Assembly: GCF_029210495.1 (NCBI RefSeq)
Contig: NZ_JARGDK010000002.1
Coordinates: forward strand, 248,001-312,000
Length of the DNA: 64,000 nucleotides
Direction: 5' to 3'
DNA from: Pseudothioclava nitratireducens
GTDB lineage: Bacteria; Pseudomonadota; Alphaproteobacteria; Rhodobacterales; Rhodobacteraceae
Part shown: in pieces, positions 8,443-16,794 of the stretch
How the letters are laid out: every line of letters begins with the position of its first letter
Position numbering within the stretch: the stretch's first letter is position 1
Notes under the pieces: generated by a model
The model's database searches: none
What the model was told of the DNA's origin: nothing
What the model saw: the letters and a program-made list of their open reading frames with translations, nothing else
Program-made: the position numbers and the translations under genes

Positions 8443-9378
8443 ATGCTCACGTTGCGACAGATCGAAGTCATCCGCGCGATCCTCATTACCGGCACAGTCA
8501 AGGGCGCCGCCGATCTGCTGGGCGTCTCGGCCCCGGGTATCAGCCGTGTGATGAAGCACACCGAAACCCAGCTTGGGCTGCGGCTCTTCTCTCGCGCGCA
8601 TGGCCGCTTCGCCCCCACCGAAGAGGCGCGCCACATTTTCACTCAGATCAACGAGGTCTTCGCCAAGGTCGAGAACCTGCAACATTCGATCGACATGCTC
8701 AAACGCGGTGAAAGCCGCGTCTTTGCCTTTGCCTCGGTGCCCTCAATCGCACAGCGGATGCTGCCCAATGCGGTGAGCCGTCTTCAGGCGCGGTTTCCCG
8801 ATTTGCGGATGACCATCGACCAGACGAAGATTGAGGAATCCATAGACTACCTGCTGCTGCGCAAAGGCGAGCTGGTCGCAAACTCGTTCAAGATTGACCA
8901 CCCCGGGCTGATCTCGCTGCCGATTGGCGTGGGGCGTGTTATGGCCCTCCTGCCCGAGGGGCACGAACTCACGCAGCAGACGACGGTCTCGGTCCGTGAC
9001 CTGGCCCGCAACCCGATGATCGGCATCAGCCCGAGCGACCCCTATGGCAACATCGTTGCACGCCCCCTGCGCGATGCCGATCTGCCGGTCGATTTCACCA
9101 TTGAGGCGCGCTTCGGTCAGACCGTTCAAGCCCTGGTGCGCAAAGGGATGGGCGTCGCCTTGATCGACGAGTTCTCCGTGGCCGATCAAGAGTTGCCCGG
9201 CCTCGAAGTGCGCCCGCTGGCCGAGCCCACGACCTTCCGCACCTATGCCGTGGTCAACGCTGAAATCCCGCGGTCGATCTTTGCCGAGACACTGATTGAT
9301 CTGCTCAAGCAGGAGATGCGGGCCGTGGGGCAAGGGGGCCGCGTGACGCGTGAGGCCTTGGCATCACCCCCAGTTTGA
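8443..9378 (+). CDS. LysR-family transcriptional regulator
   Basis: A 311-residue LysR-type regulator. The N-terminal winged helix-turn-helix spans about 1-60 (LRQIEVIRAILITGTVKGAADLLGVS, then RVMKHTETQLGLRLFSR). A periplasmic-binding-like effector domain fills the rest. The N-terminus resembles OccR/NocR-type members. It is divergent from the lyase-isomerase-dehydrogenase-TPP operon, the usual place for its activator, and a T-N11-A palindrome lies in the shared promoter. The effector is presumably a metabolite of the locus. Its TGA stop lies inside the first lacI-type operator. Confidence 0.92.
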   Translation: MLTLRQIEVIRAILITGTVKGAADLLGVSAPGISRVMKHTETQLGLRLFSRAHGRFAPTEEARHIFTQINEVFAKVENLQHSIDMLKRGESRVFAFASVPSIAQRMLPNAVSRLQARFPDLRMTIDQTKIEESIDYLLLRKGELVANSFKIDHPGLISLPIGVGRVMALLPEGHELTQQTTVSVRDLARNPMIGISPSDPYGNIVARPLRDADLPVDFTIEARFGQTVQALVRKGMGVALIDEFSVADQELPGLEVRPLAEPTTFRTYAVVNAEIPRSIFAETLIDLLKQEMRAVGQGGRVTREALASPPV

Positions 9379-9386
9379 TGCATCAA
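9375..9386. promoter_or_regulatory. Palindromic operator candidate 1 (TTGATGCATCAA)
   Basis: A perfect 12-base palindrome begins one base before the LysR stop codon and ends 10 bases before the LacI-family start. Its core TGATGCATCA recurs at 10443-10452 and 23719-23728. A site of this shape next to a lacI-family gene is the expected autoregulatory operator. Confidence 0.65.
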
Positions 9387-9396
9387 TTTTTGCACT

Positions 9397-10458
9397 ATGG
9401 AACCTCAGGACAGCAAACCCAGAATCATTGATATCGCGTTGCAGGCCGGGGTCGGCACCGCCACAGTGGACCGCGTTCTCAATGGGCGTGAAGGGGTCAA
9501 GCCGAAGACCGTGGAAAAGGTTCTCGAGGCTGCGCGCTTCCTCGCCGAGAGTGGCGGACGCCCGCGCGTGCTCGCTCCCAGAGCCGAAGGCCTCAGGCTG
9601 CGCGCCCTCATCGGCGGGCGGCCCGGCTTTGCCAACGAACTTCTCGGACAGGCCCTCCGCGAGAGCGCCCGCGCCAGCGGGACGCCGCTCCAGCTTGAAT
9701 TCGTCTGCCGCACCGATCCCGCCGCCTTGGCTGCACGGCTGCGCGCATGCCGCGAGGACAGCATCGGCGGCGTCATCGTTCAACCGGTCGAACATCCCTT
9801 CGTGCGCGATGCCATCGCCGAACTGATCGCCGACGGCATTCAGGTTGTCACCGTGCTGAGCCAAATGCCCGGAATCGACCCTTTGGGCCATGTAGGGTTG
9901 GATAATCGCGCTGCGGGACGGCTTGCTGGTCAGATCCTCGGATACCTTTGCGGCGGACGCGGGACAGCCACGATCTTTCACTCCAACGCGATTTATCGAA
10001 GCCACGAAGAGCGCGAGGCAGGGCTGCGCTCGATCCTGCGCGAGGAGTTCCCGCAGATCGAAATCGTCGAGACGATCTCGACGGATGACGACCCGGCGCT
10101 GTGTTTTCGGCAGGCGTCAGATGTGCTCGGGCGGCGTCCGGACCTCTCGGCGATCGTTAACCTCGCCGCTGGCAATCGCGGGATCGAGCGGGCGCTGCTT
10201 GACGCGGGACGGGCGCGCTCCGTGCAATTCGTCGCGTTCAACTTGACGCCGCTCAGCCGCAACGCGCTGATCGAACGCAGCATCAACGCGGTCATCCATC
10301 AGGACATGACGCGCATCGCCCAAGAGGCCATCGGAGCGATTTGCACCGGGCATCAGGGCCGCCCCCTGCCGCATGTAACGATTCCCTGCGAACTGATCCT
10401 GCGGGAAAATCTACGAGACATCTCAGCCGGCCCTCGCCATCCTGATGCATCAATCTGA
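9397..10458 (+). CDS. LacI-family transcriptional regulator
   Basis: This 353-residue regulator has the LacI helix-turn-helix at the N-terminus (IIDIALQAGVGTATVDRVLNGREGVKPKTVEKV, residues about 10-42). A periplasmic-binding-protein-like effector domain follows, with VGLDNRAAGRLAGQ and GGRGTATIF. Such proteins usually repress sugar or related carbon-source genes and release DNA when the ligand binds. Perfect palindromes overlap both the stop of the preceding gene and its own stop, which fits control of itself and of the downstream CoA-transferase. A third copy before the tct operon suggests a wider regulon. The ligand is unknown. Confidence 0.9.
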   Translation: MEPQDSKPRIIDIALQAGVGTATVDRVLNGREGVKPKTVEKVLEAARFLAESGGRPRVLAPRAEGLRLRALIGGRPGFANELLGQALRESARASGTPLQLEFVCRTDPAALAARLRACREDSIGGVIVQPVEHPFVRDAIAELIADGIQVVTVLSQMPGIDPLGHVGLDNRAAGRLAGQILGYLCGGRGTATIFHSNAIYRSHEEREAGLRSILREEFPQIEIVETISTDDDPALCFRQASDVLGRRPDLSAIVNLAAGNRGIERALLDAGRARSVQFVAFNLTPLSRNALIERSINAVIHQDMTRIAQEAIGAICTGHQGRPLPHVTIPCELILRENLRDISAGPRHPDASI

Positions 10459-10471
10459 AAATTGATGCGCA
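10443..10471. promoter_or_regulatory. Palindromic operator candidate 2 with extra half site
   Basis: TGATGCATCA at 10443-10452 lies over the last codons of the LacI gene, and TTGATGCGCA at 10462-10471 repeats one half of it. It matches operator candidate 1 over TGATGCATCAAT. Its place upstream of the CoA-transferase suggests control of that gene. Confidence 0.6.
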
Positions 10472-10523
10472 GAACGGATTTGATCTGCTCCGCGCCGCTC
10501 TCCGTGACCGCTTTCCGAGAGGA

Positions 10524-10575
10524 CAGGCGCGCGTGAATGGGTCAGGTTCAAGCCGGAACCATTCACGCGCGCCTG
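10524..10575 (+). promoter_or_regulatory. 17-bp perfect inverted repeat directly before the CoA-transferase ribosome binding site
   Basis: Arms CAGGCGCGCGTGAATGG (10524-10540) and CCATTCACGCGCGCCTG (10559-10575) are exactly complementary, with an 18-base loop. The second arm touches the GAGGGAGA ribosome binding site, 13 bases before the ATG. In RNA it would be a very stable hairpin next to the start. It could be an attenuator, a terminator without a U-run, an RNA-stability element or a protein site in DNA. Confidence 0.7.
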
Positions 10576-10588
10576 AGGGAGACCCGCC

Positions 10589-11794
10589 ATGTCCAACCTG
10601 CCGCTTACCGGAATTCGTGTAATCGACTACTCGCATTTTCTGGCCGGCCCTTTCATGAGCCGGACGTTGGCCGCCCTCGGCGCGGATGTGATCAAGGTGG
10701 AGCGTCCGAAGACCGGCGATGCCGGACGCGCCTCGCCAACGCAGCGCGACGGAGTCTCCGGCTATTTCCTGCAACAGAACATGGGCAAGCGCGGGCTCTG
10801 TCTCGATCTGCGCCAGCCGCAGGCGGCGGACCTGATGACGCGCCTGACGCGCACGGCGGATGTCTTTGTCGAAAACTACCGCCCCGGTGCGCTTGAAAAG
10901 CTGGGGCTGGGCTACAAGGCGCTCTCGGCGGAGAATCCGGGGCTCATCTACGCCTCGGTCTCGGCCTTTGGACATACCGGCCCGCTGTCGGAACGCCCCG
11001 GTTTCGGCCTTATCGCCGAGGCCATGTGCGGCGCGATGTCGATCATCGGCAAACCCGGCGAGGCCCCGCCGCTGTTCCGCATGCCGCTTGCGGATATGTA
11101 TACCGGCATCCACGGCACCGCCGCGATCATCGCAGCACTCTACGGGCGGCAAAAGACCGGGCGGGGGCAGCATATCGACCTCGCCCTCTATGACTGCATG
11201 GTTTCGATGCATGACTACGCGCTGCAAGGCTATCTGATGTCCGAAGGCGAGGTGCTGCCCGAGCAAACCGGCGACAACCTGCCCGACTCGACCGTTTATG
11301 GCTGCTTCGCCGCGCCCGATGGCTATCTGGTGATTGCGGCGCAGGTGGATGACACATGGGTCCGTCTTGCGCGGCTGATCGGCGGTCCGGCGCTGGCCGA
11401 GGACGCGCGTTTCATCGGCGCGGCCAATCGCAACGCGCATAATGCCGAAGCCATCGCGCTGGTGCGCGACTGGTGCGCACGCCAAGAGAGCCGTGCCGCG
11501 ATCTTGCGGCAACTCGACGAGGCGGGCGTGCCTGCGGCCCCGGTCCAGACCATCGACGAGGTCGCCAACGACCCCCAGATCGCGGCGCGCGGCATGATTA
11601 TCGAGCAGGATCACCCAAAGCTCGGCAAAGTGCGTCTGCCCAACCTGCCCTTCAAGTTCTCGGGCTACAGTTTCGACGTGCCCAAAGCCGCGCCCGAGCT
11701 TGGCGGCGACAATGTCAGGATCGCAGAGGAGTTGGGTTTCTCCCCCCAAGAGATTGAGGACATGGTCGCCTCGGGGGCGCTCTACTCAGAATGA
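10589..11794 (+). CDS. CaiB/BaiF-type class III CoA-transferase
   Basis: The 401-residue protein is a family III CoA-transferase, which moves CoA between carboxylic acids through an aspartyl-CoA thioester. Family features are the N-terminal GIRVIDYSHFLAGPF, LGADVIKVERP, NMGKRGLCLDL, YASVSAFGHTGP and GRGQHIDLALYD. The active-site Asp169 in PLADMYTG has the same number as the catalytic Asp of formyl-CoA transferase. A GAGGGAGA site precedes the ATG. It is probably repressed by the LacI-type protein and may be tuned by the hairpin before it. It likely activates the acid made or imported by the locus; donor and acceptor cannot be told from sequence. Confidence 0.9.
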   Translation: MSNLPLTGIRVIDYSHFLAGPFMSRTLAALGADVIKVERPKTGDAGRASPTQRDGVSGYFLQQNMGKRGLCLDLRQPQAADLMTRLTRTADVFVENYRPGALEKLGLGYKALSAENPGLIYASVSAFGHTGPLSERPGFGLIAEAMCGAMSIIGKPGEAPPLFRMPLADMYTGIHGTAAIIAALYGRQKTGRGQHIDLALYDCMVSMHDYALQGYLMSEGEVLPEQTGDNLPDSTVYGCFAAPDGYLVIAAQVDDTWVRLARLIGGPALAEDARFIGAANRNAHNAEAIALVRDWCARQESRAAILRQLDEAGVPAAPVQTIDEVANDPQIAARGMIIEQDHPKLGKVRLPNLPFKFSGYSFDVPKAAPELGGDNVRIAEELGFSPQEIEDMVASGALYSE

Positions 11795-11799
11795 GGCCC

Positions 11800-12732
11800 C
11801 TAGCCCCCCGCGAGGTAGATCACTGCGGGCAGGCTCAGGATGCTCAGCGCAGTTGCTACGATCTGGGCCGTGGCGCTCATGGCCGCGCGGCCGAACCGCT
11901 GGCCAAAGATCGCGTAGATCGACATCATCGGCACGCCTGCGATCAGCACTGCCGTCAGGCGTAGCGCGTCCGGCATCGCCGTCCCGCCCCCGACCAGAAG
12001 CAACGCGAGAGCCACCATTGACGGGTGCAGCAAAAGCTTGCCCGCGACGACGCGCATCACCCCTCCGCCCACGCCCCGAAGCGAGAGCTGCGCAACAGTG
12101 CCCCCAATCATCAAAAGCGCCAGCGGCGGCGCGACAGGGGCCATCATCCGCAGCACCCGCTCTGCTACAGGCGGAAGCGCGAGCCCCCCTAGCGCCCATG
12201 CCAGCCCCGCCCCCGCAGCCAAAAGCAGCGGGTTCAAAAGCAGCCTTGGGATCATCCGCCAAAGCGCCGCCCCCGCGCGCCCTTGACCAATCTCGCAGAT
12301 CGTGACCGCCATCGGGATCATCAGCAGGTTCTCGATCAGGATGACCAGCGCGAAGCCCTGAAGGGCGAGTTCGGGCCCCACAACCAGCGTGGCCACGGGC
12401 AGTCCGAAAAAGGCCGAGTTCGAACAGGACATGCCCATCGCCTCGATGGCCGCGCCGCCTGTCGCCTGCCCGCTCAGCCGCGCCAGTGCGAACCCCAGCC
12501 AGTAGGTCGCCACCGAACCGCCCGCATAGGCCGCCACAAAGGCCCAGCTTAGCGTGTCCGAAATCGGATTGCCCGCGATCGCCAGAAACAGCATCGCGGG
12601 CATGAAGACGCGCAGGATGACGCTGCCAAGACTGGCGAAGGCATCCGCCTCGAGATAGCGCAGGCGGATCACCCCGTAGCCGAGCCCGATCAGGATATAG
12701 ATCGGTGCGATCAGGACGAGGATGTCGAGCAT
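11800..12732 (-). CDS. AEC-family transporter (auxin efflux carrier type)
   Basis: A 310-residue, very hydrophobic protein with about ten membrane segments in two halves, of the auxin efflux carrier (AEC) family, whose bacterial members carry malonate, malate and similar acids. Typical parts are the first helix with APIYILIGLGYGVIR, CSNSAFFGLPVA in the first half, and AGVPMMSIYAIFGQRF near the end. The start MLDIL at 12732 is chosen because the upstream extension is arginine-rich and belongs to the neighbouring aldolase in another frame. One base separates it from the aldolase stop. A second AEC gene lies at 29886-30833. The cargo is probably an organic acid of this locus. Confidence 0.88.
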   Translation of the reverse strand: MLDILVLIAPIYILIGLGYGVIRLRYLEADAFASLGSVILRVFMPAMLFLAIAGNPISDTLSWAFVAAYAGGSVATYWLGFALARLSGQATGGAAIEAMGMSCSNSAFFGLPVATLVVGPELALQGFALVILIENLLMIPMAVTICEIGQGRAGAALWRMIPRLLLNPLLLAAGAGLAWALGGLALPPVAERVLRMMAPVAPPLALLMIGGTVAQLSLRGVGGGVMRVVAGKLLLHPSMVALALLLVGGGTAMPDALRLTAVLIAGVPMMSIYAIFGQRFGRAAMSATAQIVATALSILSLPAVIYLAGG

Positions 12733-12733
12733 C

Positions 12734-13504
12734 TCAGCCGCGGGCCTTCCACTCCGCCGAGAGCGCGCGCGCCGCGCGCAAGAGCAGGTCCTGATCGACC
12801 GCAACAGCCGTAAAGCCTGTCCCTGCCGCATGCGCCGCGGCGAGGAAATCGGGGTTGAGCGTCAGGATGCCCGCAGGTTTGCCACAGGCCCGGATCCGCG
12901 CGATCGCGTCGAGCGCGGCCGCTTGCACCTCAGGATGCGCGCCCTGCCCGGGATAGCCCATCGAGGCCGCCAGATCGGCCGGTCCAATGAACACCCCATC
13001 GACACCGTCAACCGCGCAGATCTCTTCGAGATTGGACAGCGCCTCGACACTCTCGACCTGCACCAGCACGCAGAGTTCCTCGGCGGCGCGGGTCGCATAG
13101 CCCTCGACCAGCCCGTAATGCGTTGCGCGTGAAATGCCCGCAAACCCGCGCAGTCCCTCGGGCGCGTAGCGCGTCGCGGCAACGGCGCGGCGGGCCTCAT
13201 CGGCGGTGTTGACCATCGGGATCAACAGCGATTGCGCGCCGATATCCAGAAGCCGCTTGATCTCGACCAGATCGAGCGAGCCCGGACGCACCACGCAATG
13301 CGTCGGATGCGGCGCGGCGGCCTGCAACATCGTGTGCATCGTCTCAAGGCTCATCGCGACATGCTCACTGTCGATCAGCAGCCAGTCGTAGCCGCACAGC
13401 GCCATCGCCTCGGCATGGCCCGCATTGGGGATCGTGCACCACAACCCGATCTGCTGTTGCCCCGCCCGAAGCGCGGCTTTGAACCTGTTATGCGGAACCT
13501 TCAT
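12734..13504 (-). CDS. HpcH/HpaI-family aldolase
   Basis: A 256-residue class II metal-dependent aldolase of the HpaI family (2-keto-3-deoxy acid aldolases, for example 4-hydroxy-2-oxoheptanedioate and rhamnonate aldolases). Diagnostic parts are GLWCTIPNAG, YDWLLIDSEHVAMS (catalytic Asp and metal site), CVVRPG, LLIPMVNTADEAR, LVQVESVEAL with a ligand Glu, and FIGPADLAASMGYPGQ. The start MKVPHNRFK at 13504 is the family's usual N-terminus. It splits a 2-oxo-4-hydroxy acid into pyruvate and an aldehyde. It is packed between the AEC transporter and the MocA-type dehydrogenase in one minus-strand operon. Confidence 0.9.
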   Translation of the reverse strand: MKVPHNRFKAALRAGQQQIGLWCTIPNAGHAEAMALCGYDWLLIDSEHVAMSLETMHTMLQAAAPHPTHCVVRPGSLDLVEIKRLLDIGAQSLLIPMVNTADEARRAVAATRYAPEGLRGFAGISRATHYGLVEGYATRAAEELCVLVQVESVEALSNLEEICAVDGVDGVFIGPADLAASMGYPGQGAHPEVQAAALDAIARIRACGKPAGILTLNPDFLAAAHAAGTGFTAVAVDQDLLLRAARALSAEWKARG

Positions 13505-13508
13505 GGCC

Positions 13509-14546
13509 CTACTCCTGAAGATGAATACGTTTGCCGGACTCGATGCTGCGCAGGATCGCATCGAGCAACTCGATTGTCCGAAGCCCCTCGCGCCCGGAGA
13601 CCAGGGGCGCTTCGCCCCGACTGACCACCCGCGCGAATTGCTCCGCCTGAAGGACCAACGGGTCGCCTCCCGCGCGCGGGCTCATCCGGGCTTGGATCGG
13701 CTCCCACCAGCTGCGCTTGCCGGGATGGCCCCAGATCCGTCCAGAGGGCAGATCGAGCGCGCCCTGCGTGCCGCCGATCTGGTAGCAGCTCTCGCCCGTC
13801 ACCGGATAGGCCGGGTTCTCGCCCGCCGTCATTTCCCACGACCACGGCGCCACGATACTGTCCGAGATATTCGCCGTGCCAAGCGCGCCATTGGCGAAGG
13901 CGAAGCTCACGACGCAGGTTTCCTCGACCGCGTGCCCCCGGATCGCATTGGAGCCAAGCGCCTCGACCGAGGCGACCTCGCCCACGAGGTGCCGCATCAG
14001 GTCGAGATCATGCGCGAGATTGGTCAGGATCGGGCCGGCACCGGGCGCACGCCGCCATGGCACATCGAAATAGTCGTCAGGCTTCATCAGCCAGAACATC
14101 GCATGGGCCGAGACGATCCGACCCAAGGCGCCGTTTTCAATCTCGGATTTGGCGGCGGCGATCAGAGGGTTATGGCGGCGATGATGCCCCGTCAAAAGCG
14201 GCACGCCCGCCGCCTCGGCCTCGGCGACCATGGCGCGCGCGGCCGGGATATCGCTTTCCAGCGGCTTCTCGACGAGCACCGGAAGCCCCGCCGCGATACA
14301 GGCCCGCGCACCCTGCCCGTGCATCGCGGTCGGCGTGCAAAGATAGACCGCATCGCAGATCTTCGCATCAATCAGCGCGTCAAGCGTATCGAATTGGGCG
14401 ACGCCCAGCGTCCGAGCCAAAGCCGCAGCGCCGGGGGCCGGATCGGCGATGGCGACCAGTTCCGCCTCTTCGGCCTGCGCGATCGCCTTTGCATGGCGCG
14501 CGCCGATCAGACCCGCGCCGACAATCGCAAAGCGAACAGGCGTCAT
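13509..14546 (-). CDS. Gfo/Idh/MocA-family oxidoreductase
   Basis: The 345-residue NAD(P)-dependent dehydrogenase begins with a Rossmann motif, [17 protein letters not shown]. It has the family signature EKPLESD around residue 95, with the catalytic Lys, and an [14 protein letters not shown] segment with the His-Asp pair. Members oxidise hydroxyl groups of cyclitols and sugars, such as inositol 2-dehydrogenase. The start at 14546 overlaps the aroQ stop by four bases (ATGA), so the two are coupled. In this context it may oxidise quinate, shikimate or another cyclitol acid; that is inference. Confidence 0.88.
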   Translation of the reverse strand: MTPVRFAIVGAGLIGARHAKAIAQAEEAELVAIADPAPGAAALARTLGVAQFDTLDALIDAKICDAVYLCTPTAMHGQGARACIAAGLPVLVEKPLESDIPAARAMVAEAEAAGVPLLTGHHRRHNPLIAAAKSEIENGALGRIVSAHAMFWLMKPDDYFDVPWRRAPGAGPILTNLAHDLDLMRHLVGEVASVEALGSNAIRGHAVEETCVVSFAFANGALGTANISDSIVAPWSWEMTAGENPAYPVTGESCYQIGGTQGALDLPSGRIWGHPGKRSWWEPIQARMSPRAGGDPLVLQAEQFARVVSRGEAPLVSGREGLRTIELLDAILRSIESGKRIHLQE

Positions 14547-14989
14547 TTCCCGCCGAGCAGCGTGCAGACCCGGCGCACGCACAGCTCATAGCCCTGCACC
14601 CCAAAGCCCGCCATAACGCCATCGGCGCGCAGGCTGACATAGGAATGATGCCGGAAACTCTCGCGTTTGTGGACGTTGGAGATATGGCACTCCATCACCG
14701 GGCCGTCGAAGGTGTTGAGCGCGTCGAGAATGGCAACCGAGGTGTGGGTATAGGCCCCCGGGTTGATGATGATGGCGCAGGCTTCCTCGCGGGCCTGATG
14801 GATCAGCTCGACAATGCCGCCTTCGAAATTCGACTGGAACAGCCGCATCTCGAAACCAAGCTCACCCGCCAGCGCCGCGCAATTGCGCTCGACATCTTCC
14901 AACGTGTCGTGGCCGTAGATCTCCGGCTGACGCTTGCCCAGAAGATTGAGGTTCGGGCCATTGAGAATGAAGATCGGTTTCTGGCTCAT
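14543..14989 (-). CDS. aroQ: Type II 3-dehydroquinate dehydratase
   Basis: The 148-residue enzyme interconverts 3-dehydroquinate and 3-dehydroshikimate. The type II signature is complete: [19 protein letters not shown] with Arg20 and the catalytic Tyr25, [10 protein letters not shown] (Asn77), and [11 protein letters not shown] with the catalytic His102. The length is normal for the dodecameric family. The start at 14989 follows GGAGGGG on the minus strand. It leads a catabolic operon (dehydrogenase, aldolase, transporter) and is divergent from a TRAP transporter whose last gene is an aroE homologue. A degradative role in quinate use is therefore more likely than biosynthesis of aromatics. 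Confidence 0.95.
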   Translation of the reverse strand: MSQKPIFILNGPNLNLLGKRQPEIYGHDTLEDVERNCAALAGELGFEMRLFQSNFEGGIVELIHQAREEACAIIINPGAYTHTSVAILDALNTFDGPVMECHISNVHKRESFRHHSYVSLRADGVMAGFGVQGYELCVRRVCTLLGGK

Positions 14990-15261
14990 ATGCCCCTCCC
15001 GGAAATGATGCCGCAAACGGCTTTGTCAACTTGCTAGCGCGTTTCGCTCCCCCTGACGAGTGTTCTTGCGCGATTTCAGGATGCCATGATGTTACGCTTG
15101 ATACCGTCTAAAAACGATTATTCTAAAATTACATTATGAAATGTCAGAAAATGCTTTTTTGAAATCACATAAGGTATTCATGGACAGGCGATGGCGAATC
15201 TCTCACCTTTCCCCCAGCCCCGGAGGAGGGGAGCATACTGATAGGACTAGGGAGGAGACCC
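14990..15261. promoter_or_regulatory. AT-rich divergent promoter region between aroQ and the TRAP operon
   Basis: A 272-base gap with a distinctly AT-rich core (about 15100-15180) feeds the aroQ operon leftwards and the TRAP-aroE operon rightwards. ACATT and AATGT form an interrupted palindrome at 15131-15144, a possible site for one of the nearby regulators. GGAGGAG before 15262 serves dctP. I see no convincing sigma-54 site. Confidence 0.5.
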
Positions 15262-16260
15262 ATGACCACGACCTTTACCCGCCGCGCCATTCTCGGCGCG
15301 ACCGCTGCGCTGACGCTTGCCATCTCGGCAGGTGCCGCACTCGCGCAGGATAAAATCCAACTGCGCCTGTCCTCGGTGAACTCGGAAACCGATCAGCGCG
15401 CCATCGCGCTTCTCGAGAAGTTCGGCCCGGCCGTCTCTGAATTCGCCAGCTTCGAGCCGCACTGGAACGGCACGCTCTTCAAGCAAGGCACCGAACTCGA
15501 AGCCATCGCGCGCGGCAACCTCGAAATGGCGATCACCTCGGCACAGGAACTGGCCGAATTCTTCCCCGAATTCTCGATCTTCTCGGCTGGCTACGTCCAC
15601 CAGTCGGCTGAGCATCAGGTCAAGGTCTTCAACGACCCGCTGATGGACCCGTTCAAGCAGAAAGTCGAAGACGAGCTGGGCATCAAGCTGCTGGCGGTCA
15701 TGTATCTCGGCAAGCGCCAGCTCAACCTGCGCGGCGACAAGCAGATCAACACCCCCGCCGATCTCGAGGGTGTGAAGCTGCGGATGCCGGGTTCGGAAGC
15801 GTGGCAGTTCCTCGGTCGCGCGCTTGGTGCCTCGCCGGTTCCGGTCGCCTTCACCGAGCTTTATACCTCGCTGCAAACCGGCGCTGTGGACGGTCAGGAC
15901 AACCCGCTGCCGACCGTGGTCGATGCGAAATTCTACGAAGTCACCGACCAGATCGCGCTGACCTCGCACCTCGTCGACCTGAACTACATTGCGATCTCGA
16001 AGGCCGCCTTCGACGCGATGAGCCCCGAGCAGCAAGCCGCCACCCAAGCCGCCGCCGTCGAGGCCGCAGAGTTCGGGCGTCAGAACCAGCTCAAGAAGGA
16101 AGAAGAGCTCGTCGCCTTCCTTCAGGAGCAGGGCATGAACATCTACACGCCCGACGTCGCGGCCTTCCGCGCGAAGGTGCAGGGCGACTATCTCGCGTCG
16201 GAATATGCCGCGAACTGGCCCGAGGGTGTCCTCGACCAGATCAACGCTCTGGGCGAATAA
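15262..16260 (+). CDS. dctP: TRAP transporter substrate-binding protein (DctP family)
   Basis: The 332-residue periplasmic binding protein starts with an export signal that contains a twin-arginine pair (TRRAILG) and an Ala-rich core ending AALA before QDKIQL. The DctP fold is indicated by the middle part: LEGVKLRMPGSEAWQ, where the conserved Arg normally holds the substrate carboxylate, then PVPVAFTELYTSLQTGAVDGQDNPL. It captures an organic acid and passes it to the DctQM membrane pair that follows three bases later. The linked aroE-type gene and aroQ suggest a shikimate- or quinate-like ligand. Confidence 0.93.
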   Translation: MTTTFTRRAILGATAALTLAISAGAALAQDKIQLRLSSVNSETDQRAIALLEKFGPAVSEFASFEPHWNGTLFKQGTELEAIARGNLEMAITSAQELAEFFPEFSIFSAGYVHQSAEHQVKVFNDPLMDPFKQKVEDELGIKLLAVMYLGKRQLNLRGDKQINTPADLEGVKLRMPGSEAWQFLGRALGASPVPVAFTELYTSLQTGAVDGQDNPLPTVVDAKFYEVTDQIALTSHLVDLNYIAISKAAFDAMSPEQQAATQAAAVEAAEFGRQNQLKKEEELVAFLQEQGMNIYTPDVAAFRAKVQGDYLASEYAANWPEGVLDQINALGE

Positions 16261-16263
16261 TCG

Positions 16264-16779
16264 ATGGAGCGCCTTGCCCATATCTATGGACGAGGTGTGA
16301 ACGTGGTGGCGGCGGGCATGCTCGCCGCCATCTTCATCACCTTCCTGATCCAGATCGCCGCACGCTATGTGCTCACTCATTTCGGCTGGAAGCTGGAACT
16401 GGGCTGGACCATCGAGCTGAACCTGACGCTCTGGCTCTGGCTGGTGCTGTTCACCTGCGCCTTCGTGCTGCGTGAACGCGATCATGTGAAATTCGATCTG
16501 ATCTACAGCCATGTGAGCCCGGCCAAGAAGCGCGTCTTCGCGGTCCTCGCGGCCAGTTCCATCGTCGTCGCGCTGGTCGCGGCGATGCCGGACACATGGG
16601 ACTATGTGAGCTTCTACAAGATCAAGAAGTCACCGACGCTGCGTATCCGGCTGAACTATGTCTTTGTAATCTATCTGGTCTTCGCCGCCGTGCTGATCCT
16701 GCGCTACGGCTGGCGGATCGTCGATGTGCTGCGCGGGCGTGACCTGTCGCGCGACGAACGTGACATTCTCGCGGACTGA
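16264..16779 (+). CDS. dctQ: TRAP transporter small permease (DctQ family)
   Basis: A 171-residue membrane protein with four predicted helices, the normal layout for DctQ. It has the family's N-terminal helix, a LWLWLVLFTCAFVLRERDHVKFDLI segment after helix two, and a last helix followed by a charged tail. It joins the large permease to form the sodium-driven uptake unit. It begins three bases after the dctP stop, so it is in the same operon. Confidence 0.9.
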   Translation: MERLAHIYGRGVNVVAAGMLAAIFITFLIQIAARYVLTHFGWKLELGWTIELNLTLWLWLVLFTCAFVLRERDHVKFDLIYSHVSPAKKRVFAVLAASSIVVALVAAMPDTWDYVSFYKIKKSPTLRIRLNYVFVIYLVFAAVLILRYGWRIVDVLRGRDLSRDERDILAD

Positions 16780-16794
16780 GCAGAGGACCCCCCG

